Notes under the pieces: generated by a model
Database searches by the model: none
What the model was told of the DNA's origin: nothing
Seen by the model: the letters and a program-made list of their open reading frames with translations, nothing else
In this document: in pieces, positions 1 through 7,622 of the stretch
How positions within the stretch are numbered: the first letter of the stretch is position 1
How the letters are laid out: each line of letters begins with the position of its first letter
Made by a program: the position numbers and the translations under genes
NCBI GenBank assembly: GCA_046313675.1
Contig: JBKBXU010000050.1
Coordinates: forward strand, 1 to 18,176
DNA length: 18,176 nucleotides
DNA from: JBKBXU01 sp046313675
Lineage (GTDB): Bacteria > Bacteroidota > Bacteroidia > Cytophagales > Cytophagaceae
Direction of reading: 5' to 3'

Positions 1-896
1 TGAATGCTTTGGGTTTTATTTTACTTACCCTTGTTTTTGCTGTTTTTATGGTATACATGTACAATAAGTATTTTGAGTCTCCTAAAGAAGCTGCTCTTGC
101 CCGTGAGAATGAAGAACTGATTCTGTACTATGAATTGCTGAATAAAGAACTAGATATGGCCAAGGAAATGGTTATTTCTTTGCAGGAAAGGGATGATAAC
201 ATTTATAGGGTAATTTTTGAAGCAGAGCCTATTCCGCAAAACATCAGGACAGGGGGTATGCTTAGTCAGAATTATAAAAAAATGCTTGCCAAATCGGAAG
301 GTACGGAAAAGTTGATTATTAGTACCATAGAAAAGATGGAGAATCTGAAAAGGCAGATGTATATCCAGACAAAATCTCATGATGAAATAATTGAGCTGGC
401 AAAAAATAAATCGGATATGTTGGCAAGTATTCCGGCAATTCAGCCAATTATAAATAAAGAGCTTAATAAATTGGTTTCCGGCTTTGGTATGCGTTTTCAC
501 CCGATTTACAAGGTAAAAAGAATGCACACCGGTTGCGATTTTATGGCTCCTAAAGGAACACCTATATATGCTACCGGCAACGGTAAGGTCAGGTTGGTGC
601 GGACCAGTCTTGGCGGGTACGGAAAAGAAGTAGAGATTGACCATGGTTATGGTTATGTGACCAAATATGCGCATATGAATGGATTTGCGGTAAAGCAAGG
701 ACAAAAAGTTAAAAGAGGAGAGTTGATAGGATATGTTGGAAACACAGGTGCTTCTACAGCTCCACATTTACATTATGAGGTTATCCATAATGGTACCAAG
801 GTTAACCCTGTCCATTATTTCTATAACGATCTTAATCCTGAAGAATACGAAAGAATACTTGAGCTTGCGTCCAAGGAAAATCAGTCTTTATCATAA
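1..896 (+). CDS. M23 family metallopeptidase (LytM-type), 5' truncated by the window
   Basis: This is a predicted zinc endopeptidase that cuts peptidoglycan cross-links in the periplasm, anchored by an N-terminal membrane helix. The reading frame is open to the window edge with no ATG, so the true start lies upstream; TTG at 9 is probably an internal Leu. Residues below are numbered from that TTG. A hydrophobic segment spans about 2-18. A helical, coiled-coil-prone region spans about 25-140. The M23 domain covers about 150-280. The metal ligands are visible as HTGCD (His173, Asp177) and HLHYE (His253, His255), in the familiar context YAHMNGF...GxxIGYVGNTG...APHLHYEV. All ligands are intact, so it should be active, unlike degenerate LytM activators. 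Family and fold are secure; the exact physiological role (cell separation, shape) is inference. It lies 154 nt upstream of the MerR gene on the same strand. Confidence 0.93.
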   Translation, partial: NALGFILLTLVFAVFMVYMYNKYFESPKEAALARENEELILYYELLNKELDMAKEMVISLQERDDNIYRVIFEAEPIPQNIRTGGMLSQNYKKMLAKSEGTEKLIISTIEKMENLKRQMYIQTKSHDEIIELAKNKSDMLASIPAIQPIINKELNKLVSGFGMRFHPIYKVKRMHTGCDFMAPKGTPIYATGNGKVRLVRTSLGGYGKEVEIDHGYGYVTKYAHMNGFAVKQGQKVKRGELIGYVGNTGASTAPHLHYEVIHNGTKVNPVHYFYNDLNPEEYERILELASKENQSLS

Positions 897-1017
897 GATT
901 ATTATTCTTTAAGTTGAAATGGGCATGATTTTATTATAAGGTGTCCAGTCATTATTTAATTCTCACAGGCTTATATCTTTTTTTAAATCAGCTCTTGCGA
1001 GATAGCTTATTGATCTT

Positions 1018-1025
1018 TAACTTTA
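1018..1025 (+). promoter_or_regulatory. Candidate Bacteroidota promoter upstream of the MerR gene
   Basis: TAACTTTA matches 7 of 8 positions of the Bacteroidota -7 element TAnnTTTG. A TTG at 995-997 lies 20 nt upstream, about right for the -33 element. The predicted transcript would start near 1032, about 19 nt before the TTG start codon. The remainder of the 897-1050 gap is AT-rich with nothing else I can support. This is inference from consensus matching only. Confidence 0.3.
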
Positions 1026-1050
1026 AGGTGAAAACGTAAAAAATACCATT

Positions 1051-1389
1051 TTGCCTTACAAAGAAAAAGACATAGAAAAAAAGTACTATACCATCGGAGA
1101 AGTTGCCGATATGTTTAAGGTTGCTACTTCTCTGATTCGTTTCTGGGAAAGTGAATTTGATACCATTCGGCCCCGTAAAAACAGCAAAGGAAACCGACAA
1201 TATACCAAGGAAGATATTGAGCAAATAAAATTGGTTTACCATCTTGTGAAGGAAAGAGGCTATACTTTGCAAGGGGCTAATGAAATAATTAAGGCTAAGA
1301 AAAATAAAGCTATGGACAATCTGGAGCTTGTAAAGTCTCTGGAGAAAATAAAAGCTTTCCTTGTTGAACTTCGGAATAAAATTGAATAG
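1051..1389 (+). CDS. Small MerR-family transcriptional regulator
   Basis: A 112-residue DNA-binding protein. The MerR winged helix-turn-helix covers about residues 11-80: YYTIGEVADMF, then TSLIRFWESEF, and the wing/helix NRQYTKEDIEQIKLV with GYTLQGA. Only a short coiled-coil-like tail (about 90-112) follows, with no ligand-binding or metal-binding C-terminal domain, so it is a minimal MerR of a type common in Bacteroidota. The start is TTG at 1051. The in-frame stop TAA at 1024-1026 and the absence of any in-frame ATG before residue 21, which is inside the HTH, make a non-ATG start almost unavoidable. Its TAG stop is directly followed, in the same frame, by the GTG start of the secreted lectin-like gene, so the two are surely co-transcribed. 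The regulated targets are unknown. Confidence 0.9.
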   Translation: MPYKEKDIEKKYYTIGEVADMFKVATSLIRFWESEFDTIRPRKNSKGNRQYTKEDIEQIKLVYHLVKERGYTLQGANEIIKAKKNKAMDNLELVKSLEKIKAFLVELRNKIE

Positions 1390-3150
1390 GTGTTGCCATA
1401 CCTTCGTATTATCATTTTATCATTTCTTATAATACCTGTTTGTCAGGCTCAATTAAGGACTTTTGCTACCTTACAGGGGAATCCTATTAATACCAACGGT
1501 TGGGAGATAATTGGATCAGCATATGCAGGCAACGTTTCAGGTGGCAGTGGCACACCTGAGCTGATACTTGCAGATATATATGATATTTTCCAGGCAGGAG
1601 GTGTCTTTTTTGAAAAACAGTTTAACTCTAGCTCATGTAACCAGTGGGAGGTGAGCTTTGATTTTCGCATTTTTGATGGTGAAGGAGCTGATGGACTTGC
1701 TTTCTGTTTCTTCGAACATATTCCCTTTTGGCATCAGATGGAGCCAGGAGGTAGTATAGGTATACCATATGGCTCTGCAGGACTGGCAGTTGTATTTGAT
1801 CCTTATAGAAATCGCGTTAACAGCAACTATAGTGATCCGGATCCTGTTTTTTGTGGAGTGGAGAATCCTGAAATTCAGATATTTCATACAGACGGTCAGA
1901 AAGAATATTCTGAATGTAATGATGATCTTCTCAGGGTAGGTCCGGTTTCCGAAATTCGCAGGCCTCAGTATAATACGGTTAGGATAACCTATAACAACGG
2001 ATCTGTTGAGGTTTTCATGAATGGTCAGAGTTACCTTGAAGGATATTTTCCTGTTACTATTTCCGGATATTTTGGGTTTACGGGTTCTTCAGGAGGAAGG
2101 GTGGATAACCATTCCATCAAAAATGTAGAGATAAAGGCTAATATTCCCCTTGCAGCCAATGCCGGTGAGGATAAAAGGATATGCTCCGGTACACCTGTTG
2201 TATTAGGGAGCAATGTTCTGTATACCCCCGATTTTCAGGTAGCCTGGATGGAAGGGAATAATTTGCTTTCCAATTCCGACCGGCCGGAACTCAGTCTATT
2301 TAATAACGGTAGCTCCCCAATAAATCGTGAGTTTACCCTGGTAGTTAATCAACCGGGAAGTGCCTGCACCAATACAGATAATGTTAAAATTGAAGTTCTT
2401 CCTTTGCCCTCAGCAAATGCCGGATCGGATAAGGAAATATGTATCGGACAGAGGGTTGAAATAGGCGGAGAGTCTGTTGCCTCCATCAATGAATATACAG
2501 TTGTCTGGTCTCCCTCATCAGGCTTGAGCAGCTCTACCCTGGACCAGCCTGTCGCAGAGCCTGAAGAAACAACTACGTATACGGTAACCGTCTCTGATAA
2601 AAATGGATGTTCTCATAGCGATCAGGTGATCGTCAATGTTATCCCTATACCTCTTCCAGAGGTTGAGCTAACGCCGCCCTTTGAATTATGTGAGGGAGAA
2701 AGTGCAGCTATTCAAACAATTTATGATGAAACGTACAATTACTTATGGAATACGGGTGATGTAAGTTCATCCATATCCATTTCCGGACCCGGCTTGTACT
2801 GGGTAGATGTCAGGCCGGAAGGGGGGTGTACTATTCGGGATTCAGTATATATTTCCTATTGTCCTCCGGAAGTAAATACTTCTAATCTATTTACTCCTAA
2901 TGGGGACGGTTTAAACGATGTTTTTAAAATTCAGGCGAAAAATTACCAGGATTTTGAACTTACCATTTACAACCGTTGGGGTAGCTTGGTTTTTCATTCA
3001 ACAGATTCTGAGACAGGTTGGGACGGAAAAAAGTATTCTGAAGGTGTTTATTATTGGAATGTAAAAGTCAAGGGCTTTGATGATTACGAATATTGGCGTA
3101 ATTTTAAAGGCATTTTAACATTATTCCGCAGCTATGAACAAAAACCTTAA
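1390..3150 (+). CDS. Secreted L-type-lectin / Ig-like protein with T9SS type B C-terminal sorting domain
   Basis: A 586-residue predicted surface or secreted protein. A Sec signal peptide covers about 1-20, ending CQA|Q. An L-type (legume-like) lectin domain follows at about 22-250, with the family signatures GADGLAFCF and GLAVVFDPYRN. Two PKD/Ig-like repeats begin AANAGEDKRICSG (about 255) and SANAGSDKEICIG (about 341). A third Ig-like segment around 420-493 contains LCEGESA and WVDVRPEGGC. The C-terminus from about 498 is the gliding-motility-associated (CHU_C) sorting domain: LFTPNGDGLNDVF, YNRWGSLVF, GWDGK, and a final GILTLFR. This directs export by the type IX secretion system. The start is GTG 1390 (or TTG 1393) right after the MerR stop; no ATG precedes the lectin core, and either start gives the same signal peptide. 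The last 17 nt overlap dprA. Carbohydrate binding is inferred from the fold. Confidence 0.9.
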   Translation: MLPYLRIIILSFLIIPVCQAQLRTFATLQGNPINTNGWEIIGSAYAGNVSGGSGTPELILADIYDIFQAGGVFFEKQFNSSSCNQWEVSFDFRIFDGEGADGLAFCFFEHIPFWHQMEPGGSIGIPYGSAGLAVVFDPYRNRVNSNYSDPDPVFCGVENPEIQIFHTDGQKEYSECNDDLLRVGPVSEIRRPQYNTVRITYNNGSVEVFMNGQSYLEGYFPVTISGYFGFTGSSGGRVDNHSIKNVEIKANIPLAANAGEDKRICSGTPVVLGSNVLYTPDFQVAWMEGNNLLSNSDRPELSLFNNGSSPINREFTLVVNQPGSACTNTDNVKIEVLPLPSANAGSDKEICIGQRVEIGGESVASINEYTVVWSPSSGLSSSTLDQPVAEPEETTTYTVTVSDKNGCSHSDQVIVNVIPIPLPEVELTPPFELCEGESAAIQTIYDETYNYLWNTGDVSSSISISGPGLYWVDVRPEGGCTIRDSVYISYCPPEVNTSNLFTPNGDGLNDVFKIQAKNYQDFELTIYNRWGSLVFHSTDSETGWDGKKYSEGVYYWNVKVKGFDDYEYWRNFKGILTLFRSYEQKP

Positions 3151-4240
3151 AGTGTACGAAGTGGCAATAGGACTGGTGCCGGGAATCGGCAGTGCAATAA
3201 CCAGACAACTTGTTAGTTATTGTGGGTCAGTTGATGAAGTTTTTAAAACAAAAAAAGGTAAATTATTAAAAATACCCGGTATTGGCCAGCATCTGGTCGA
3301 TTTGATAGCAAACGCTAAGTTTCTCAAAGAGGCAGAAGCAATCGTTGAAAAGGCAGAAAAAACAGGGGTGAAATTGCTATTTTATACGGATAAAGAATAT
3401 CCCCAGCGATTAAGGCATATTTATGATGCGCCAACCTTAATTTATTACAAAGGAAATGGCGATCTTAATAATAAAAAGGTAATAAGTATAGTTGGTACAA
3501 GAAAGGCAACTGACTACGGAAGAGCTGTGACGGAGCGAATTATAAACGATTTGTCTTCGCATAATACATTAATTGTCAGTGGTCTGGCTTATGGAATTGA
3601 TATAACGGCACACAAATCAGCACTTTCCAAAGGTCTTGCAACCGTAGGAGTTATGGCTTCTGGAATAGACATTATTTATCCCTTTGTTCACAGGCCCACT
3701 GCAGAAAAAATGCAGGAGCAAGGTGGGATTCTTACGGAATATACTTTCCGGACCGAGCCGGAGGCGCATAGATTTCCGTCAAGAAATCGTATTATTGCAG
3801 GGATGTGTGATGCCGTGATTGTGGTAGAGGCCGCCGTTAAAGGAGGCGCCTTGATTACCGCTGAGATAGCCAATGATTACAATCGGGATGTTTTTGCTGT
3901 TCCGGGTACTATTGTTGATGATTTATCCAGTGGATGTAACAATTTAATAAAAAAACATAAGGCCAATATTTACACGGATATCAAAGACCTGGAATATCTG
4001 CTAAATTGGGACCTGAACCTGGGCGAGGAAGTTAAACCTGGAAAAGGGTGGGACCGGGAAGCGTTTTCAGAAGAAGAAAACGTGATCCTTGAATTGCTGT
4101 CTTGTGGAGATAATATTCAGATTGATGATCTTAGCTGGAAATGCCAGATTCCGCTTTCGAAGTTGGCATCGCTGTTATTGAACCTGGAGTGTTTGGGGAT
4201 GATTAAATCCCTGCCAGGAAAGAAGTATAAAATGATTTAA
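3134..4240 (+). CDS. dprA: DNA-processing protein DprA (Smf)
   Basis: DprA is a cytoplasmic protein that binds incoming single-stranded DNA during natural transformation and loads RecA. At 368 residues the length is normal. Helix-hairpin-helix-like motifs lie in the N-terminal part (LVPGIGSAITRQL about 14-26, and KIPGIGQHLVDLI about 46-58). The Rossmann-like core follows, with the DprA signatures SIVGTRKATDYG, VSGLAYGIDITAH, FPSRNRIIAG and GALITAEIA. The C-terminal 75 or so residues look like the winged-helix domain found in many DprA proteins. The ATG start at 3134 sits inside the 3' end of the preceding secreted-protein gene (17 nt overlap, different frame), and the TAA stop shares one base with the next ATG (TAATG). 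This suggests translational coupling on both sides. The assignment is secure. Whether the host is naturally competent cannot be told from this gene, because DprA is widespread. Confidence 0.97.
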   Translation: MNKNLKVYEVAIGLVPGIGSAITRQLVSYCGSVDEVFKTKKGKLLKIPGIGQHLVDLIANAKFLKEAEAIVEKAEKTGVKLLFYTDKEYPQRLRHIYDAPTLIYYKGNGDLNNKKVISIVGTRKATDYGRAVTERIINDLSSHNTLIVSGLAYGIDITAHKSALSKGLATVGVMASGIDIIYPFVHRPTAEKMQEQGGILTEYTFRTEPEAHRFPSRNRIIAGMCDAVIVVEAAVKGGALITAEIANDYNRDVFAVPGTIVDDLSSGCNNLIKKHKANIYTDIKDLEYLLNWDLNLGEEVKPGKGWDREAFSEEENVILELLSCGDNIQIDDLSWKCQIPLSKLASLLLNLECLGMIKSLPGKKYKMI

Positions 4241-5316
4241 TGAAATTTAATTTTTATCAAATATTAGGGGTTTCACAGACTGCCTCTCAGGCAGAGATAA
4301 AGTCTGCGTATAAAAAACTCGCCGTAAAATATCATCCGGACAAAAATTTAGGTAATAAATTTGCCGAAGAGCATTTTAAGAAGGTTAATGAAGCCTATCA
4401 GGTTTTATCTGATTCTGTGAAAAAAAATATATATGATGCCAAATTAATTTATGGCACACAAAGATCTTCATCAAATACCTCAGGAGTAAATTCTAATACC
4501 CGTCCTAAAGCAAGAAAAAAAAGGCCTACAGCTTATTCCACGAAAAAAAATAATCCGGTAGTAAAGAAAAAGTATGTGTTTTTTTCTTTAGCGTTTTTCA
4601 GCATCATCATAGGCTTGACGGTGCTTTTTTATAACTACATGAATAAGTATTCCTCAGATAAGTATTATCTTGAAGCTCTTGAGTTAAACCAGAAAGGCCA
4701 ATACCTTGCAGCATTTGAAAAATATTCCCTATCTATCGAACTGAATGATGTTAACCCTGCCCCTTATTTTAAAAGAGGCTTGTTGAGAAACACCCTTTTT
4801 TCCGATCCGGGAGGTAGCGCTTATGATTTTTCAAGATACATAACTTTATCAGAAAATCCTGAGGCAGAGGCTTATTATCAACGGTCTCTTGCCTTTGTGC
4901 AAATGAGAAAATATGATCAGGCAATGAATGATCTAATTCGTTATACGGATGTACATACACATAATGACAGCGCCTATTACATTATGGGTGAAATTTTTCT
5001 GTATCATAGTGGAAAGATAAATAATGCTATTTCAATGTATACAAAATCCATACAACTTAATGCCGGAGATAATGCGTATTTTGGCCGTGGGCATGCGTAT
5101 CTTCAGTTGGCACAATACGATTCAGCTAGGGCTGATTTTATAAAAGTTACCGAGTTAAATCCTATGAATAAAGAATCATACTATTATTTAGGGTTTAGTT
5201 ATTTGGGGAGTAAAGATACTTTAAATGCTTGTTCTTCTTGGGAAACGGCTTTAAAAAAGGGTATGGAAGATGCGGAAGATCCGATCAAAAAAGTTTGCAT
5301 TAGGAGCTCTGAATAA
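4240..5316 (+). CDS. Membrane-anchored J-domain protein with C-terminal TPR repeats
   Basis: A 358-residue J-domain co-chaperone, expected to recruit and stimulate a DnaK (Hsp70). The J domain spans about residues 3-68, with the diagnostic HPD tripeptide at 32-34 (KYHPDKN) and the usual helix III AEEHFKKVNEAYQVLSD. A basic, Ser/Lys-rich linker (about 74-111) leads into one hydrophobic transmembrane segment at about 112-134. The rest (about 140-350) is tetratricopeptide-like repeats, for example ALELNQKGQYLAAFEKYSLS and YFGRGHAYLQLAQYDSARAD. It lacks the Gly/Phe, zinc-finger and client-binding domains of DnaJ, so it is a class III J-protein. Topology would put the J domain in the cytoplasm and the TPR domain in the periplasm; this is inferred from the basic residues on the N-terminal side. 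It overlaps dprA by 1 nt. The partner and substrate are unknown. Confidence 0.9.
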   Translation: MKFNFYQILGVSQTASQAEIKSAYKKLAVKYHPDKNLGNKFAEEHFKKVNEAYQVLSDSVKKNIYDAKLIYGTQRSSSNTSGVNSNTRPKARKKRPTAYSTKKNNPVVKKKYVFFSLAFFSIIIGLTVLFYNYMNKYSSDKYYLEALELNQKGQYLAAFEKYSLSIELNDVNPAPYFKRGLLRNTLFSDPGGSAYDFSRYITLSENPEAEAYYQRSLAFVQMRKYDQAMNDLIRYTDVHTHNDSAYYIMGEIFLYHSGKINNAISMYTKSIQLNAGDNAYFGRGHAYLQLAQYDSARADFIKVTELNPMNKESYYYLGFSYLGSKDTLNACSSWETALKKGMEDAEDPIKKVCIRSSE

Positions 5317-5382
5317 ACATTTTTGCTGTTTTGCATATTTAATAAATACCACAATTGTTTTTTGAATAATTATCTGAAGATT

Positions 5383-7551
5383 ATGTCTAAAAAAGTTTTT
5401 TCTGTTTTATTTGTTTTATGTATCTCTTTTCAAAATCTTTTTGCTGATGAAGGAATGTGGCTTCCACTCCTTATCAATAAGAATTATGAAGAGATGGAGC
5501 GTTTGGGTATAAGGCTTACTCCCGAAGAGATCTACAGTGTAAATAATTCCAGCCTAAAAGATGCCATCGTTAATTTTGGGGGCTTTTGTACGGGAGAAAT
5601 TATTTCTTCAGAGGGGTTGATAATGACAAACCATCATTGTGCTTATGAGTCCATACAATCACATAGTTCTGTTGAGAAGGACTATCTCACCAATGGCTTT
5701 TGGGCTATGAACAGGAAACAGGAACTTTACAATGAAGGCCTTTCTGTTACTTTTTTAATTCGCATGGAAGATGTTACGGAAGTTATTAAAAAGGAACTTG
5801 GAAGTGATTTTGTGGGTAGGGATGAAAAGCTTGATGAATTGTCTGCAACATTATCCAGGCAAGCTACAGAGGGTACCCACTACCATGCGGAGGTTAAAAG
5901 TTTTTTTAATGGAAATCAATATTATTTGTTTGTATATGAAACCTATACTGACGTACGGCTTGTGGGAGCACCTCCTTCGGCTATAGGTAAGTTTGGTGGT
6001 GATACCGATAACTGGATGTGGCCAAGGCATACCGGTGATTTTGCATTCTTCAGAGTATATGCAGGTGCAGATGGCAAACCGGCATCGTATTCCGAAACCA
6101 ATGTACCTTTAAAGCCAAGGCACCATCTTCCGGTTTCCTTAAAAGGTGTGGAAAAAGACGATTTTACTATGGTGATGGGCTATCCGGGAAGTACGGATCG
6201 CTATCTGCCCTCCGAAGGCCTGAAGATGCTTGTTAATGAAAAGAACCCTGCCAGGATAAAAATTCGGGAAAGAAGGCTTGCTCTTATGAAGGAAGATATG
6301 GATGCCAGTGAAAGCATACGTATCATGTATTCACCTAAATACTATCAGGTGAGTAATTATTACAAATACTTTATAGGTCAGAACCAAGGGGTTAAACGCC
6401 TGAACCTTGTTTCGAGGAAGCAGAAAGATGAAGAATCTTTCATGGAATGGGTAAATAGTAATTCGGAAAGAAAGGCAGCGTATGGTAAGATTATGGCTAA
6501 TTATAAAAAGATCTATGATGCCAACAGGGTGGTGGTGACCCCTTATGTGTATCTGGAAGAGGCAGTTTTTGGATCGGATGTAATGCTTACCGCATATCAA
6601 TTGATAGAATTTAATGGAATGCTGGCTTCCGGTGCTTCTGCGGCGGTTCTTGATTCGGTGAGGTTGTCGGTAAGGGAGGATATGGCAGATCATTTTAAAA
6701 ATTATAATGCAGCTACGGAGAAAAAAATTCTTGCCGCCATGCTTGAAATGTATTACACAGATGTGGATAAAGATTTTCATCCTGAAGTCTATCAGGTTAT
6801 AGAAAAGAAATATAAAGGAAACTTTTCACGCTATGTTGAAGAAGTTTTTAAAAAATCCTTTCTCGTTTCTTCGGATCGGATGAATGGCTTTTTGGACAAT
6901 CCATCCGCTAAAGCTATGGAAATGGATAAAGGCTATCAGTTAATGCTTTCATTTCTACAGGGTTTTCGTAGCAAAGCCGGAGCTTTACTTGGGTCGGTGT
7001 ATGCCAGTCTTGAGGAGCAAAACAGGATTTATACTAAAGCTCTGTTAGAAAAGAATAAGGATCGTCCTATGTATCCCAATGCTAATTTTACCATGCGTCT
7101 GACTTATGGAACTGTACAAGATTATTACCCAAGGGATGCCGTTAAGTATTTGCATATTACCACTATGGAAGGGATTATGGAAAAAGAAGATCCCGATAGT
7201 GAAGAATTTATGGTTCCGGACAGATTGAAAGAACTGTATATCAACAAGGATTATGGGCAATATGGGGAGGATGGCAAAATGCCCATTTGCTTTATTACCA
7301 ATAATGATATTACAGGTGGTAATTCCGGAAGTCCGGTAATCAATGCAGATGGACATTTGATAGGTACTGCCTTTGATGGCAATTGGGAGGCCATGAGTGG
7401 TGATATAGTTTTCGAGCCGGAGCTTCAAAGATGCATAGTCACAGATATACGATATATTCTTTTTGTCATAGATAAATTTGCAGGAGCCTCCCATCTGATT
7501 GAGGAAATGACGCTGGTAGGAGTGGAAGAGGAAGAATTGGTAGCTGATTAG
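5383..7551 (+). CDS. Secreted S46 family serine dipeptidyl-peptidase (DPP7-like)
   Basis: A 722-residue exopeptidase predicted to release dipeptides from peptide N-termini in the periplasm or at the surface. A signal peptide (about 1-20, ending LFA|DEG) starts from ATG 5383. Further in-frame codons run back to TTG 5323 but would add about 20 residues before the signal peptide, so ATG is preferred. The chymotrypsin-like triad is visible: His85 in TNHHCAY, Asp219 in the HTGDF motif (the likeliest acid), and Ser648 in GGNSGSP. In the S46 family the residue 18 positions after the Ser separates DPP7 (Gly, hydrophobic P1) from DPP11 (Arg, acidic P1). Here it is Gly666 in FDGNWE, so DPP7-type preference is inferred. 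No T9SS C-terminal domain is seen. The gene lies 66 nt downstream of the J-protein gene and ends before a strong terminator. Confidence 0.93.
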   Translation: MSKKVFSVLFVLCISFQNLFADEGMWLPLLINKNYEEMERLGIRLTPEEIYSVNNSSLKDAIVNFGGFCTGEIISSEGLIMTNHHCAYESIQSHSSVEKDYLTNGFWAMNRKQELYNEGLSVTFLIRMEDVTEVIKKELGSDFVGRDEKLDELSATLSRQATEGTHYHAEVKSFFNGNQYYLFVYETYTDVRLVGAPPSAIGKFGGDTDNWMWPRHTGDFAFFRVYAGADGKPASYSETNVPLKPRHHLPVSLKGVEKDDFTMVMGYPGSTDRYLPSEGLKMLVNEKNPARIKIRERRLALMKEDMDASESIRIMYSPKYYQVSNYYKYFIGQNQGVKRLNLVSRKQKDEESFMEWVNSNSERKAAYGKIMANYKKIYDANRVVVTPYVYLEEAVFGSDVMLTAYQLIEFNGMLASGASAAVLDSVRLSVREDMADHFKNYNAATEKKILAAMLEMYYTDVDKDFHPEVYQVIEKKYKGNFSRYVEEVFKKSFLVSSDRMNGFLDNPSAKAMEMDKGYQLMLSFLQGFRSKAGALLGSVYASLEEQNRIYTKALLEKNKDRPMYPNANFTMRLTYGTVQDYYPRDAVKYLHITTMEGIMEKEDPDSEEFMVPDRLKELYINKDYGQYGEDGKMPICFITNNDITGGNSGSPVINADGHLIGTAFDGNWEAMSGDIVFEPELQRCIVTDIRYILFVIDKFAGASHLIEEMTLVGVEEEELVAD

Positions 7552-7566
7552 ACCTTTATCATAGTT

Positions 7567-7611
7567 ATAAATTAAAAAGACACACCCGGAAGGTGTGTCT
7601 TTTTAATTTAT
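7567..7611. terminator. Bidirectional intrinsic terminator between convergent genes
   Basis: A perfect 20-bp inverted repeat (arms 7567-7586 and 7592-7611) surrounds a 5-nt loop, CGGAA. The GC-rich upper stem reads GACACACC/GGTGTGTC, and the lower stem is an A tract opposite a T tract. The A/T tracts give a U-run in the transcript on either strand. It sits between the S46 peptidase gene (plus) and the PagL-like gene (minus), so it can terminate both. Confidence 0.9.
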
Positions 7612-7622
7612 TAACTTCAATT

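Noticed and set aside
150..767. A 205-codon open frame on the minus strand
   Set aside because: It lies wholly inside the M23 peptidase gene on the opposite strand, and its product is Cys/His/Phe-rich with no domain sense. The plus-strand frame carries the conserved motifs.
5323..5382. Upstream TTG start for the S46 peptidase
   Set aside because: It would put 20 unlikely residues in front of a normal signal peptide; ATG 5383 fits better and gives His85 a family-like numbering.
6331..7494. Two minus-strand frames of 149 codons inside the S46 peptidase gene
   Set aside because: They are antisense to a well supported gene with an intact catalytic triad, and their products show no recognisable features.
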